DNA of 64,000 bases. It comes from JBKBKC01 sp046294265 (GTDB taxonomy: Bacteria > Pseudomonadota > Alphaproteobacteria > Rhodobacterales > Rhodobacteraceae). The stretch lies in contig JBKBKC010000012.1 in assembly GCA_046294265.1 (NCBI GenBank), positions 62,001-126,000 of the forward strand. Direction: 5' to 3'. Positions 1 through 8,885 of this stretch are shown here, piece after piece (position 1 is the first letter of the stretch; every line of letters begins with the position of its first letter). A program made the position numbers and the translations under genes. The notes under the pieces were generated by a model. That model did not search any database. It was not told where the DNA came from and worked only from the letters and a program-made list of their open reading frames with translations.

Positions 1-738
1 GACGGCTGGCGCGGCATCCTCTTCACCAAGGATATCTTTGACGGCACCTACAAGCTCGCCGACGCGCATCTGACGATCTTCTGGCGCTCGGTGAAGCTGT
101 CGCTGATGACCACTGCCGTCACATTCGCCGTGGGCTTTCCCACCGCCTGGTTCATCGCCACGCGGCCACCGTCACAACGGGCGATGTGGCTGTTCCTGAT
201 CACGATTCCGTTCTGGACCAACCTTCTCATCCGCACCTTCGCGATCAACGAGATCATCCGCAACGAGGGGCTGTTGAACACCGTCCTGATCTGGGCGGGG
301 GTCATCACCGCGCCGATCCAGATCCTTTACACCGATACCGCCGTGCTGATCGGCATGGCCTATGTCTATCTGCCGCTGATGGTGCTGCCGCTGTTCGCCG
401 CCATCGACCGCTTCGACATGCGGCTGCTGGAGGCCGCGCATGACCTATACGCCAGCCGCTGGGCCATGCTGCGCCGTGTGATCGTGCCCATCGTGAAGCC
501 CGGGATCATCGCAGGCTCGATCCTGGTGTTCGTGCCCTCGCTGGGGGCATACGTCACGCCGCGCGTGCTGGGGGGCGGCAAGAACATGATGATCGGCAAC
601 TTCATCGAATTGCAGTTCGGACAGGGCCGCAACTGGCCGCTGGGGGCGGCGCTCTCGATGACATTGCTTTTGATCGTGATGGGGGCCTTGCTGATCTACG
701 TGCGCGCGGCAAACCGGGGGAGCAACCCGCATGGCTGA
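1..738 (+). CDS. ABC transporter permease, polyamine type (5' end outside window)
   Basis: The frame is open from base 1, so the gene starts upstream of the window. About 245 residues are visible. They carry several hydrophobic segments and the permease cytoplasmic loop (EAAHDLYASRWAMLRRVIVP, residues about 145-164 of the visible part) that docks on the ATPase. This is the PotB/PotH family of inner-membrane subunits that import spermidine, putrescine or related amines. It overlaps the next permease by 8 bases, and a binding-protein gene follows, so the three form one operon. The ATPase gene is presumably upstream. Family is clear; the exact substrate is inferred. Confidence 0.9.
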   Translation, partial: DGWRGILFTKDIFDGTYKLADAHLTIFWRSVKLSLMTTAVTFAVGFPTAWFIATRPPSQRAMWLFLITIPFWTNLLIRTFAINEIIRNEGLLNTVLIWAGVITAPIQILYTDTAVLIGMAYVYLPLMVLPLFAAIDRFDMRLLEAAHDLYASRWAMLRRVIVPIVKPGIIAGSILVFVPSLGAYVTPRVLGGGKNMMIGNFIELQFGQGRNWPLGAALSMTLLLIVMGALLIYVRAANRGSNPHG

Positions 739-1534
739 GCGCCGCTTTTCCGCCGCCCATCTGCCCGGCTTTGCGGTGATCGCCGTGCTTGTGTTCGTGG
801 TGCTGTATCTGCCGATCATCACGCTGGTGACCTATTCGTTCAACTCCGGCAAGTCGATCGCGGTGTGGGAGGGGTTTTCGCTGCACTGGTATGGCGATGC
901 CTGGCGGAACCAGGCGGTGAAGGATGCCACCGTCCGGTCGCTGATCATCGCCACCTTCGCCGCCGGCATCGCGACCACGGTGGCCACGATGGCCGCCCTC
1001 GGCACCACGCGGCGCCGCGCGTTCAAGGGACAGACGGCGATCTATGTGGCGATCAACCAGCCCCTGATGGTGCCCGAGATCGTGACGGCCGTGGCGCTCC
1101 TCATCTTCTTCGCGCAGATCAAGGTGGCGACGGGGTATCAGGGCCTTGGCTATCTGATCATCGCCCATGCGGCCTTTTGCATCCCCTTCGCCTATCTGCC
1201 CATACGGGCGCGTCTGGAAGGGATGGACCTGACGCTGGAGACGGCGGCGGCCGATCTTTACGCCAGTGCGTGGCAGACCTTCCGGCGCGTGACGCTGCCC
1301 CTGATGGCACCCGGCATCGCGGCGGGGGCGATGCTGTCGTTCGTCATCAGCCTCGACGACGTGGTGATCACCGAATTCGTGAAGTCGGGCGGCCAGGATA
1401 CCCTGCCCACCTACATGCTGGGCCAGATGCGCCGCGCGATCACACCCGAGGTGAACGCGATTTCCACGGCCCTTCTGGCGCTGACCGTGCTACTCTTGAC
1501 CGCGTTCTTCCTGCTGACGCGCAAGCGGGCCTAA
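731..1534 (+). CDS. ABC transporter permease, PotC-like
   Basis: A 267-residue inner-membrane protein, full length for PotC/PotI. It has six predicted hydrophobic helices. The EAA-type loop lies around residues 175-195 (ETAAADLYASAWQTFRRVTL). It starts on an ATG inside the end of the upstream permease, a translationally coupled arrangement. With its partner it forms the membrane channel of a polyamine-type ABC importer, fed by the binding protein encoded 40 bases downstream. Substrate cannot be told from sequence alone: putrescine, spermidine or an opine/amino acid derivative are all possible for this family. Confidence 0.92.
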   Translation: MAERRFSAAHLPGFAVIAVLVFVVLYLPIITLVTYSFNSGKSIAVWEGFSLHWYGDAWRNQAVKDATVRSLIIATFAAGIATTVATMAALGTTRRRAFKGQTAIYVAINQPLMVPEIVTAVALLIFFAQIKVATGYQGLGYLIIAHAAFCIPFAYLPIRARLEGMDLTLETAAADLYASAWQTFRRVTLPLMAPGIAAGAMLSFVISLDDVVITEFVKSGGQDTLPTYMLGQMRRAITPEVNAISTALLALTVLLLTAFFLLTRKRA

Positions 1535-1574
1535 GCCCCGCGATCCATAACCCGAAACCGACAAGGAGAGACCG

Positions 1575-2600
1575 ATGAAGAAAATCCTGATGGCCACCGC
1601 GCTGACCCTGGCCAGCGCACCGCTTGCGCAGGCGGCGGGCGAGTTGAACATCTTCAACTGGGGCAACTACACCAGCCCCGAGCTGATCGAGAAATTCTCG
1701 AAAGAATACGATGTGAAGGTGACGGTCACCGACTATGACAGCAACGACACCGCGCTGGCCAAGATCGAGGCGGGCGGGCACGGCTATGACATCATCGTGC
1801 CGTCCAACTCCTATGTGCCGATCTTCGTGGAAAAGGGGCTGCTGATGCAGCTTGATCCGGCGGAACTGTCCAACCACGGAAACATCGCGCCCGAATGGAT
1901 GAACGTCGACTGGGACCCCGGCCGCCTGTTCACCATCCCGTGGCAATGGGGCACGACCGGCGTGGCCGTGAACACCTCGGTCTATTCCGGCGACGTCAAC
2001 ACCTCGGACATCTGGCTGAACCCGCCGGACGAACTGAAGGGCAAGATCAACGTCGTGCCGGAAATGTCGGACGTGATGATGATGGCCATTTCCTATGTCG
2101 GCGGCGAGCGCTGCACCGAGGATCTGGAGGTGATGCGCAAGGTGCGCGACGTGCTGGTGGCGGCCAAACCGCACTGGATGTCGATGGACTATGGCATGAC
2201 CGAAAAGCTGTCGAACAACGATGTGGCGGCATCCGTGAACTGGAACGGCTCGACCATGCGGGCGCGGCTGATCAACCCGAACATCGCCTACGGCCACCCC
2301 AAAGAGGGCTTCCCGCTGTGGATGGATAGCGCCGCCATCCTGTCGGACGCGAAGAACGTCGAGAACGCCAAGCTGTTCCTGAACTTCGTGATGGAGCCCG
2401 AGAATGCCGCGATGATCTCGGCCTTCGCGCGCTATGCCAACGGGATCACCGGATCGGCACCCTTCATGCCCGAGGACATGGCGGATGCGCCCGAGATGAA
2501 CATCCCGGCCGAGCTGATCGCGTCGGGCAAGTTCAACGCCACCTGTTCGCCCGCCGCGCAGGCGATCCAGACCGCGATCTGGACCGAGTTGCAGAAGTAG
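1575..2600 (+). CDS. Periplasmic polyamine-type substrate-binding protein (PotD/PotF family)
   Basis: A 341-residue protein with a cleavable signal peptide (residues 1-20, ending AQAA). The mature N-terminus (ELNIFNWGNYTSPELIEKF) is typical of PotD/PotF solute-binding proteins. An AAGGAGAG Shine-Dalgarno lies 5 bases before the ATG. The protein would bind the amine substrate in the periplasm and deliver it to the two upstream permeases. Extra cysteines (ERCTED near residue 179 and near the C-terminus) could form a disulfide. It ends the operon; a GC-rich hairpin follows. Confidence 0.92.
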   Translation: MKKILMATALTLASAPLAQAAGELNIFNWGNYTSPELIEKFSKEYDVKVTVTDYDSNDTALAKIEAGGHGYDIIVPSNSYVPIFVEKGLLMQLDPAELSNHGNIAPEWMNVDWDPGRLFTIPWQWGTTGVAVNTSVYSGDVNTSDIWLNPPDELKGKINVVPEMSDVMMMAISYVGGERCTEDLEVMRKVRDVLVAAKPHWMSMDYGMTEKLSNNDVAASVNWNGSTMRARLINPNIAYGHPKEGFPLWMDSAAILSDAKNVENAKLFLNFVMEPENAAMISAFARYANGITGSAPFMPEDMADAPEMNIPAELIASGKFNATCSPAAQAIQTAIWTELQK

Positions 2601-2621
2601 GCACAGGCTGAACCGACGGCA

Positions 2622-2644
2622 GCGGGGGGGGTCACACCCCCCGC
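2622..2644 (+). terminator. GC-rich hairpin after the binding-protein gene
   Basis: GCGGGGGG and CCCCCCGC arms flank a short TCACA-containing loop, 22 bases after the stop codon. There is no T-run, so it may act as a transcript-end stabiliser rather than a classic intrinsic terminator. Confidence 0.5.
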
Positions 2645-2650
2645 ACCACC

Positions 2651-2676
2651 GTGGGGTATTTGTGCAGGGTGAAGGG
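2651..2676 (+). repeat. Dispersed intergenic motif, degenerate copy
   Basis: GGGGTATTTG followed by a purine-rich GGGTGAAGGG tail. It resembles the GGGATATTTGG-N3-AAGAAGAA motif seen in other gaps of this window, but the tail is degenerate. Its end doubles as the Shine-Dalgarno of the amidase. Confidence 0.4.
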
Positions 2677-2684
2677 GCAAGCGC

Positions 2685-4091
2685 GTGGAGCTGTGGCAGC
2701 GGTCTGCCTCTGACCTTTCGCGGATGATCGCCGCGCGGGATGTTGCGCCGTCCGAAGTGGTGGCGGCGCATCTGGCGCGGATGTCGACGCAGGGTCCGGG
2801 CATCAATGCAGTGGTAAGCCCGCGCGACCCCGATACGGTGATGGCGGAAGCGCGAACGCTGGATGACGCGCCACGCAAGGGCTGGCTCCATGGCCTGCCG
2901 GTGGCGGTGAAGGACCTGGTGAACGTGGCGGGGATGCGCACCACCTTCGGCTCGCCGCTGTTCGCCGATTTCGTGGCGGAGCGGGACGACCTGATCGCGG
3001 CACGGATGCGGGCGGCGGGGGCGGTGTTCCTGGGCAAGACAAACACGCCGGAATGGGGGCACGGCTCGCATACGTTCAACCCGGTGCACGGCGTGACGCG
3101 CAACCCCTATGATCGGGCACGCAGCGCGGGCGGGTCCTCGGGCGGGGCGGCGGCCGCGCTCGCGGCGCGGATGGTGCCGGTTGCGGACGGGTCGGACATG
3201 ATGGGCAGCCTGCGCAACCCGGCGGCCTTTTGCAACGTCTACGGGTTCCGGCCGACCTGGGGGCTGGTCCCCGGCGATGCCGAGGGCGATGCCTTCCTCG
3301 CCACGCTGGCCACCGAAGGCCCGATGGCGCGCAATGTCGAGGATCTGGCGTGGTTTCTGGACGTGCTGGCGGGCGAGAACCCGGCCGTGCCCTTCGGCCG
3401 GGCGTCGCCGGGGTTCGGGGGCCGCCTGATGGTCGATCCGAGGGGGTTGCGAATCGGCTGGCTGGGCGACTGGGGCGGTGCCTATCGCTGCGAGCCGGGC
3501 ATCCTCGATCTGTGCCGGGATGCGCTTGGGGTATTCGCCGACATGGGCTGCACGGTCGAGGACGTGGCGCCGCCCTTTGCCGCGACCGACCTGTGGTTCG
3601 CCTGGACGAAGCTGCGCGCCTTTCTCAATGCCGGAGGCAAGCGCGCCCTTTTCGATGACCCCGCAAGGCGCGCGCTTCTGAAACCGGAAAGCCGGTGGGA
3701 GATCGAGCAGGGTCTGGGACTTGCAGCCGAGACCGTCTATCAGGCGTCGCTGGTACGGAGCCGTTGGTATGCCTGCGCCGCCGGCCTGTTCGACAGGTTC
3801 GATGCGCTGGTGTTGCCGTCGGCGCAGGTCTGGCCGTTTCCGGCCGACTGGCGCTGGCCGCAGGCGATCGACGGCATGGCGATGGACACCTACCACCGCT
3901 GGATGGAGATCGTGGTTCCGGCGAGTCTGGCCGGGTTGCCGGTGCTGGCCTGCCCTGCCGGCTTCGGGGTGGCGGGTTTGCCGATGGGGTTTCAACTGAT
4001 CGGACGGGCCGGGGCGGATGCCGGGATCCTGGCGCTTGGGGCCGCCTATCACGCGGCGACCGACTGGCCGGGGCGAAGGCCGCCGACCTGA
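2685..4091 (+). CDS. Amidase signature family hydrolase
   Basis: A 468-residue amidase of normal length. The start is GTG with GAAGGGG about 6 bases upstream; no in-frame ATG competes. The Ser-cisSer-Lys triad is visible: Lys76 in LPVAVKD, Ser151 in the GGSSGG loop, and nucleophile Ser175 in GSDMMGSLR. The DMM in place of the common DTG is unusual but keeps the serine. It would hydrolyse a carboxylic amide to acid and ammonia in the cytoplasm. It lies 84 bases after a polyamine-type transporter on the same strand, which suggests, but does not prove, that it acts on imported amides. GatA is a relative, but no gatB/gatC lies nearby. Confidence 0.88.
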   Translation: MELWQRSASDLSRMIAARDVAPSEVVAAHLARMSTQGPGINAVVSPRDPDTVMAEARTLDDAPRKGWLHGLPVAVKDLVNVAGMRTTFGSPLFADFVAERDDLIAARMRAAGAVFLGKTNTPEWGHGSHTFNPVHGVTRNPYDRARSAGGSSGGAAAALAARMVPVADGSDMMGSLRNPAAFCNVYGFRPTWGLVPGDAEGDAFLATLATEGPMARNVEDLAWFLDVLAGENPAVPFGRASPGFGGRLMVDPRGLRIGWLGDWGGAYRCEPGILDLCRDALGVFADMGCTVEDVAPPFAATDLWFAWTKLRAFLNAGGKRALFDDPARRALLKPESRWEIEQGLGLAAETVYQASLVRSRWYACAAGLFDRFDALVLPSAQVWPFPADWRWPQAIDGMAMDTYHRWMEIVVPASLAGLPVLACPAGFGVAGLPMGFQLIGRAGADAGILALGAAYHAATDWPGRRPPT

Positions 4092-4192
4092 TCGCGGTCC
4101 CCCGACGGCGGCGGCGGGCGATCGGACGTTTGCCCCTCGCCCCCGGTCACGGCTTTGCTATAACGGGGCGCATCGCTGATCCGGAGACGCAG

Positions 4193-4978
4193 ATGGCCGC
4201 CGAGCTTTCCCCCATAGACAAGGCCAAGTTCCTCGCGGCGCAGCGCGCGGTCCAGTATGTCGAGGATGGCATGCGCGTGGGTCTGGGCACCGGATCGACC
4301 GCCGCATGGATGGTGCGGTGCCTTGCCGAGCGCATGCGCGAGGAGGGGCTGCGCATCAAGGGCATCCCCACCTCCAGCCGCACCGCCGACCTTGCGCGGC
4401 AGCTGAACATCCCGGTGATGAGTCTCGACGAGGCGAAATGGCTGGACCTGACCATTGACGGCGCGGACGAGTTTGACGCCGACCTGAACCTGATCAAGGG
4501 CGGTGGTGCCGCGCTGTTGCAGGAAAAGATCGTGGCAACCGCCTCTGACCAGATGATCGTGATCGCCGATGCGGCCAAGGAGGTGGCGACGCTGGGCAGT
4601 TTCCCGCTGCCCGTCGAGGTGATCCCCTTCGGCTGGCAGACCACCAAGGCGCTGATCGAGGAAACGCTGGTGGCGATGGATGTGCTGAACCGCGAGGTTT
4701 CGCTCAGGATGAACGGCCCCGCGCCCCTGGTGACCGACGAGGCGAACCATATCCTCGACCTGCATCTGAAACGCATCGGCAATCCCCGGCAACTGGCACT
4801 GGTGCTGAACCAGATCCCGGGCGTGGTGGAGAATGGCCTGTTCATCGACATCTGCGACATCGTGGTGATCGGGCATGGCGACGGCCGGGTGATCGTGCGC
4901 GACATCAACAACGGCACCACCGAGGATGACCGGGTGGAATTCGTGCCCCCCGCCAACATCTTTGCCGATCTGGACTGA
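4193..4978 (+). CDS. rpiA: Ribose-5-phosphate isomerase A
   Basis: A 261-residue cytoplasmic enzyme interconverting ribose 5-phosphate and ribulose 5-phosphate in the pentose phosphate pathway. Family motifs are present: GLGTGSTA near residue 33 (phosphate loop), TIDGADE near residue 86 with the catalytic Asp, and KGGGAALLQEKI near residue 101. The start is the ATG preceded by GGAGACGC; a TATAAC -10-like box at 4159-4164 is placed sensibly. The open frame extends much further upstream, but that part only shadows the amidase. It is followed after 4 bases by glutathione reductase, so the two are probably co-transcribed. Confidence 0.96.
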   Translation: MAAELSPIDKAKFLAAQRAVQYVEDGMRVGLGTGSTAAWMVRCLAERMREEGLRIKGIPTSSRTADLARQLNIPVMSLDEAKWLDLTIDGADEFDADLNLIKGGGAALLQEKIVATASDQMIVIADAAKEVATLGSFPLPVEVIPFGWQTTKALIEETLVAMDVLNREVSLRMNGPAPLVTDEANHILDLHLKRIGNPRQLALVLNQIPGVVENGLFIDICDIVVIGHGDGRVIVRDINNGTTEDDRVEFVPPANIFADLD

Positions 4979-4982
4979 CGCC

Positions 4983-6446
4983 ATGGCCTTTGATCTGGAT
5001 CTTTTCGTGATCGGCGGCGGATCGGGCGGCGTGCGCGCGGCGCGCGTGGCCGCCGGGTATGGTGCGAAGGTGGGGCTCGCCGAGGAGAGCCGGCTGGGCG
5101 GCACCTGCGTCATCCGGGGCTGCGTGCCGAAAAAGCTGATGGTCTTTGCCTCGTCCTTCCGCAACGTGCCCGCCGAGGCGCGCGCCTATGGCTGGGATAT
5201 CGCGGACGGCCGGTTCGACTGGCCCGCCTTGCGCACCCGGCTGCATGAAGAGCTTGACCGGCTGGAAACGGTGTATCGCGGGCTGCTGACAGGATCGGGC
5301 GTCGAGGTCCACGCGGCGCGCGCGGTGGTCGAGGATGCCCATACCGTGCGGCTGGACCATGGCCAGCGGATCACGGCCAAGCACATCCTCGTGGCCACCG
5401 GCGGCCGACCCGAACGGCCCGAGATGCCCCATGCGCATCTGGGGATGGTGTCGGACGATGTGTTCCTGATGCAGGCGCTGCCGAAATCCATCCTGATCGT
5501 CGGCGGCGGGTTCATCGCCTGCGAAATGGCCTGCATCCTGAACGGGCTGGGGGTCGAGGTGACGCAATATTACCGCGGGGCGCAGGTGCTGCGCGGGTTT
5601 GACGATGAGGCGCGCGGGCTGGTGGCCGAGGCGATGCGCGCGCAGGGCGTGGCGCTGCATTGCGGCACCAACATCGTCGAGATGACGCCTGCCGGGGCGG
5701 ACCATGCGCTGACCGGCACGGTCACCGGCAGCGGCCCGATGCTGGGCCTGATGGCTGCCGATCATAGGGCGGCGGCGGTCGCCATGCCGTCGGGCCGGGT
5801 GGGCGATCCGTGCTGGATCAAGGCCACCAACGGCGACGCGCGCGCGCATGATGCGGTGCTCTTCGCCACGGGGCGGCGGCCCAACAGCGATGGCCTGGGG
5901 CTGGCGGAGGCGGGGGTGCAGATCGGGCGAAGGGGCGAGGTGATCGTGGATGCCTACAGCCAGACCGCGGTGCCCAGCATCTTTGCCATCGGCGATGTCA
6001 CCAATCGCGTGAACCTGACCCCGGTCGCGATCCGCGAGGGTCAGGCCTTTGCGCAGACCGTGTTCGGTGGCGTGCAGACGCCAGTTGACCATAACCTGAT
6101 CCCATATGCCGTCTTTACCCAGCCCGAACTGGGAACCGTGGGCATGACCGAGGAGGCCGCCCGCGACCAGGAGCCGATCGAGGTCTATGCCACAAGCTTC
6201 CGGCCCATGCGCACGGCCTTTGCAGGCCATCCCGACCGTGTGCTGATGAAACTGATCGTGAGCGCGGCCACGCGCCGCGTGCTGGGCTGCCACATCGTCG
6301 CGCCGGAGGCGGGCGAGATGATCCAGCTTGCCGCCATCGCGGTGAAAATGGGCGCGACCAAAGAGGATTTCGACCGCACCGTGGCGGTGCATCCCACCAT
6401 GGCCGAAGAACTTGTCACCCTGCGGCAACCTGTTCGGCGGGGCTGA
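4983..6446 (+). CDS. gor: Glutathione-disulfide reductase
   Basis: A 487-residue FAD-dependent disulfide reductase that reduces oxidised glutathione with NADPH. The N-terminal FAD motif GGGSGG is at residues 10-15; the redox pair is in GGTCVIRGCVPKK near residues 39-51. The NADPH motif GGGFIACE is near residue 175, the second FAD motif AIGDVTNR near 337, and the catalytic HPT near 469. It is longer than the usual 450-460 residues because of an extra stretch around residues 240-275, between the NADPH domain strands. The start (ATG, 4 bases after the rpiA stop) agrees with homologues. Relatives such as trypanothione or mercury reductases are less likely given the motif set. Confidence 0.93.
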   Translation: MAFDLDLFVIGGGSGGVRAARVAAGYGAKVGLAEESRLGGTCVIRGCVPKKLMVFASSFRNVPAEARAYGWDIADGRFDWPALRTRLHEELDRLETVYRGLLTGSGVEVHAARAVVEDAHTVRLDHGQRITAKHILVATGGRPERPEMPHAHLGMVSDDVFLMQALPKSILIVGGGFIACEMACILNGLGVEVTQYYRGAQVLRGFDDEARGLVAEAMRAQGVALHCGTNIVEMTPAGADHALTGTVTGSGPMLGLMAADHRAAAVAMPSGRVGDPCWIKATNGDARAHDAVLFATGRRPNSDGLGLAEAGVQIGRRGEVIVDAYSQTAVPSIFAIGDVTNRVNLTPVAIREGQAFAQTVFGGVQTPVDHNLIPYAVFTQPELGTVGMTEEAARDQEPIEVYATSFRPMRTAFAGHPDRVLMKLIVSAATRRVLGCHIVAPEAGEMIQLAAIAVKMGATKEDFDRTVAVHPTMAEELVTLRQPVRRG

Positions 6447-6509
6447 TTTGCCTTGAATTTCCCGCTCCGATGCCCAGTTAGGAGCGAAAGACCAAAGAGA
6501 GGATAACAG

Positions 6510-7700
6510 ATGTCTGGAAGCGGAGGTCCCTGGGGGGGCGGCGGCGGCGGAAACCGTGGCGGCGACGATGACCGCAACCAGCCGCCGCGCGGCGGGCGCA
6601 AACCTGGTGAAGGCGGCAACCCGATCCCCGAGATCGACGAGATCGTGAAGAAGGGGCAGGAACAGCTTCGCGTCCTGATGGGCGGCGGCAACCGACGCGG
6701 TAACGGTGGCGGCGGCGGCGGCGGCGGGGGCAACCCGCTGGGCCCCATCTTCACGCGGCAGGGGATGCTGCTGGGGGCGCTGGCGGTTGCCGGTCTGTGG
6801 GCATTCTCGTCCTTCTACACGGTGCGGCCGGAAGAACGCTCGGTCGAGCTGTTCCTTGGCGAATATTCGGCCATCGGCAATCCGGGCCTGAACTTCGCGC
6901 CCTGGCCGCTGGTGCGCGCCGAAATCGTGCAGGTGACGGGCGAACGCCAGACCGACATCGGCACGGGGCGCGGCGCGCTGGACACCGGGCTGATGCTGAC
7001 GCGCGACCAGAACATCGTGGACATCGAATTCCAGGTGGTCTGGAACGTGTCGGATCCTGCCGCCTTCCTGTTCAACTTGGCCGACCCGCCCGACACCATC
7101 CGGGCGGTCTCCGAATCCGCGATGCGCGACATCATCGCGCGGTCGGAACTGTCGCCCATCCTGAACCGCGACCGGGGCGTGATCGCAACCGACCTGCGCG
7201 CGGCCGTTCAGGGCACGCTGGACAGCTATCGGGCCGGGATCAACGTGATCCGCGTCAACTTCGACAAGGCCGACCCGCCGCGCGAGGTCATCGACAGCTT
7301 CCGCGAGGTGCAGGCCGCGCAACAGGAACGCGACCGGCTGGAGAAAGAGGCCGACGCCTATGCCAACCGCGTGACGGCTGGCGCACGGGGTGAGGCCGCG
7401 CGGCTTCTGGAAGACTCCGAGGCCTACCGCGCCCGCGTGGTGAACGACGCCCAGGGTGAGGCGAGCCGGTTCCTCGCCGTCTATGAGGAATATGTGAAGG
7501 CGCCCGAGGTGACCCGGCGCCGGATGTATCTGGAAACGATGGAAGTGGTGCTGGGCGGCATGAACAAGGTGATCCTTGACGGCGTGACCGGCAGCGAGGG
7601 TGGCGGACAGGGCGTCGTGCCCTTCCTGCCCTTGAACGATCTGGCGCGGTCGGGCCAGCAGGTCGGCGGTGCAGCCGCCGTGACGGGAGGCAACAACTGA
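6510..7700 (+). CDS. hflK: FtsH protease modulator HflK
   Basis: A 396-residue SPFH/band-7 protein. Residues 1-78 are Gly/Arg/Asn-rich and disordered. One membrane helix follows (about 85-104, LLGALAVAGLWAFSSF), then the band-7 domain (about 104-290) and a coiled-coil region with repeated Ala/Glu/Arg. HflK and HflC form a membrane complex around FtsH and modulate its degradation of membrane proteins. The ATG follows an AGAGAGGATA Shine-Dalgarno. The stop overlaps the hflC start by one base, giving tight coupling. Confidence 0.95.
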   Translation: MSGSGGPWGGGGGGNRGGDDDRNQPPRGGRKPGEGGNPIPEIDEIVKKGQEQLRVLMGGGNRRGNGGGGGGGGGNPLGPIFTRQGMLLGALAVAGLWAFSSFYTVRPEERSVELFLGEYSAIGNPGLNFAPWPLVRAEIVQVTGERQTDIGTGRGALDTGLMLTRDQNIVDIEFQVVWNVSDPAAFLFNLADPPDTIRAVSESAMRDIIARSELSPILNRDRGVIATDLRAAVQGTLDSYRAGINVIRVNFDKADPPREVIDSFREVQAAQQERDRLEKEADAYANRVTAGARGEAARLLEDSEAYRARVVNDAQGEASRFLAVYEEYVKAPEVTRRRMYLETMEVVLGGMNKVILDGVTGSEGGGQGVVPFLPLNDLARSGQQVGGAAAVTGGNN

Positions 7701-8611
7701 TGGCGCGTTCAGCATTCATCCTGCCGGTTCTGGCAGTCATCGTGGCGGTGATCCTGTCCTCGGTGTTCATCGTGGACGAGCGTGAAAAGGTGCTGGTCCT
7801 GCAATTCGGCCAGGTCAAGCAGGTCAAGGAAGAGCCCGGTCTGGGCTTCAAGGTGCCGCTGATCCAGGACGTCGTGCGCTATGACGGCCGGGTGCTGGGC
7901 CTCGCCACGCAGCCGCTGGAGGTCACCCCGCTGGATGACCGCCGCCTTGTGGTCGATGCCTTTGCCCGCTGGCGCATCGTCAATCTGGTCGATTTCCGCG
8001 AATCGGTCGGGACCGAGGGCGTGCGCGCCGCACAGGTGCGGATCGAGCGTATCCTGAACGCCGCCATCCGCGAGGTTCTGGGTTCTGTGCCCTCGAACCG
8101 CGTGCTGTCCGAGGACCGGACCTCGCTGATGAACCTGATCCGCGATCGCGCGCGCCGCGAGGCCGCAAGCCTCGGGATCGACATCATCGACGTGCGTCTG
8201 ACCCGCACCGACCTGCCCGAGCAGAACCTTGCCGCCACCTATGCCCGGATGCGCGCCGAGCGTGAACGCGAGGCCGCCGACGAGATCGCGCGCGGGAACG
8301 AGGCCGCGCAGCGGGTTCGCGCCAGCGCCGACCGGACGGTGGTGGAATTGACGTCCGAGGCGCGCAAGAACGCCGAGGTGGTGCGCGGTGAGGCCGACGC
8401 CTCGCGGAACGCGATCTACGCCGAGGCCTTTGGCCGCGACCCCGAGTTTTTCGCCTTCACCCGTTCGCTCACCAGCTATGAGCGCGCGCTGCGGGGCGGA
8501 AGCTCGTCCATCGTGATGCAGCCCGACAGCGCGTTCTTCGAATACCTGCGCGATTTCGGGGTTCCGACGGCGCCCGCGCCGGTCGTTTCGCCACTGGCCG
8601 CCGGGAACTGA
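7700..8611 (+). CDS. hflC: FtsH protease modulator HflC
   Basis: A 303-residue partner of HflK with an N-terminal membrane anchor (residues 4-22) and a band-7 domain beginning VDEREKVLVLQFG. The C-terminal half is rich in Glu/Arg/Ala and probably helical. Start and upstream stop share one base. A clear intrinsic terminator follows 18 bases after the stop, so the hflKC unit ends here. Assignment rests on order, length and sequence. Confidence 0.95.
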   Translation: MARSAFILPVLAVIVAVILSSVFIVDEREKVLVLQFGQVKQVKEEPGLGFKVPLIQDVVRYDGRVLGLATQPLEVTPLDDRRLVVDAFARWRIVNLVDFRESVGTEGVRAAQVRIERILNAAIREVLGSVPSNRVLSEDRTSLMNLIRDRARREAASLGIDIIDVRLTRTDLPEQNLAATYARMRAEREREAADEIARGNEAAQRVRASADRTVVELTSEARKNAEVVRGEADASRNAIYAEAFGRDPEFFAFTRSLTSYERALRGGSSSIVMQPDSAFFEYLRDFGVPTAPAPVVSPLAAGN

Positions 8612-8629
8612 TCCCGCGCTGATACCCGG

Positions 8630-8664
8630 AAGGGGCGGTCCGCCATGCGGGCCGCCCCTTTTCC
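8630..8664 (+). terminator. Intrinsic terminator of hflKC
   Basis: AAGGGGCGG and CCGCCCCTT arms enclose an inner CCGC/GCGG stem and are followed by a short T-run. It lies just after hflC. Confidence 0.85.
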
Positions 8665-8735
8665 ATGTGACTCGCGGCGACGCCCAACCATTTCCCATTG
8701 GACGAAGGGCGGCCACGGATGACAAACTGCTTCAC

Positions 8736-8768
8736 ATGCAATTGAGTCCCCGGCACCGGGGTTTGCAT
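8736..8768 (+). promoter_or_regulatory. Two-tier inverted repeat upstream of the DegP gene
   Basis: Outer arms ATGCAA (8736-8741) and TTGCAT (8763-8768) enclose a perfect inner hairpin CCCCGG-CA-CCGGGG. It sits about 120 bases before the protease start in a 274-base gap. It could be an operator or a leader-RNA hairpin; nothing shows which. Confidence 0.35.
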
Positions 8769-8885
8769 TGCGGCCCCTCGGCCTTAGGTATTGGGTTCGT
8801 TCAGCGGCTTTGTTCGACCGGGCCTGGGGCAGGTGCCCCGGCAAACCGGGGTCGGCGCAGGCCGCGTCAGGAAAGGAGTTTGGGA

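Noticed and set aside
1440..7715. Long minus-strand open frames (up to about 930 codons) opposite the amidase, rpiA, gor and hflK genes
   Set aside because: They are antisense shadows caused by GC-rich third positions; they lack family motifs and start signals.
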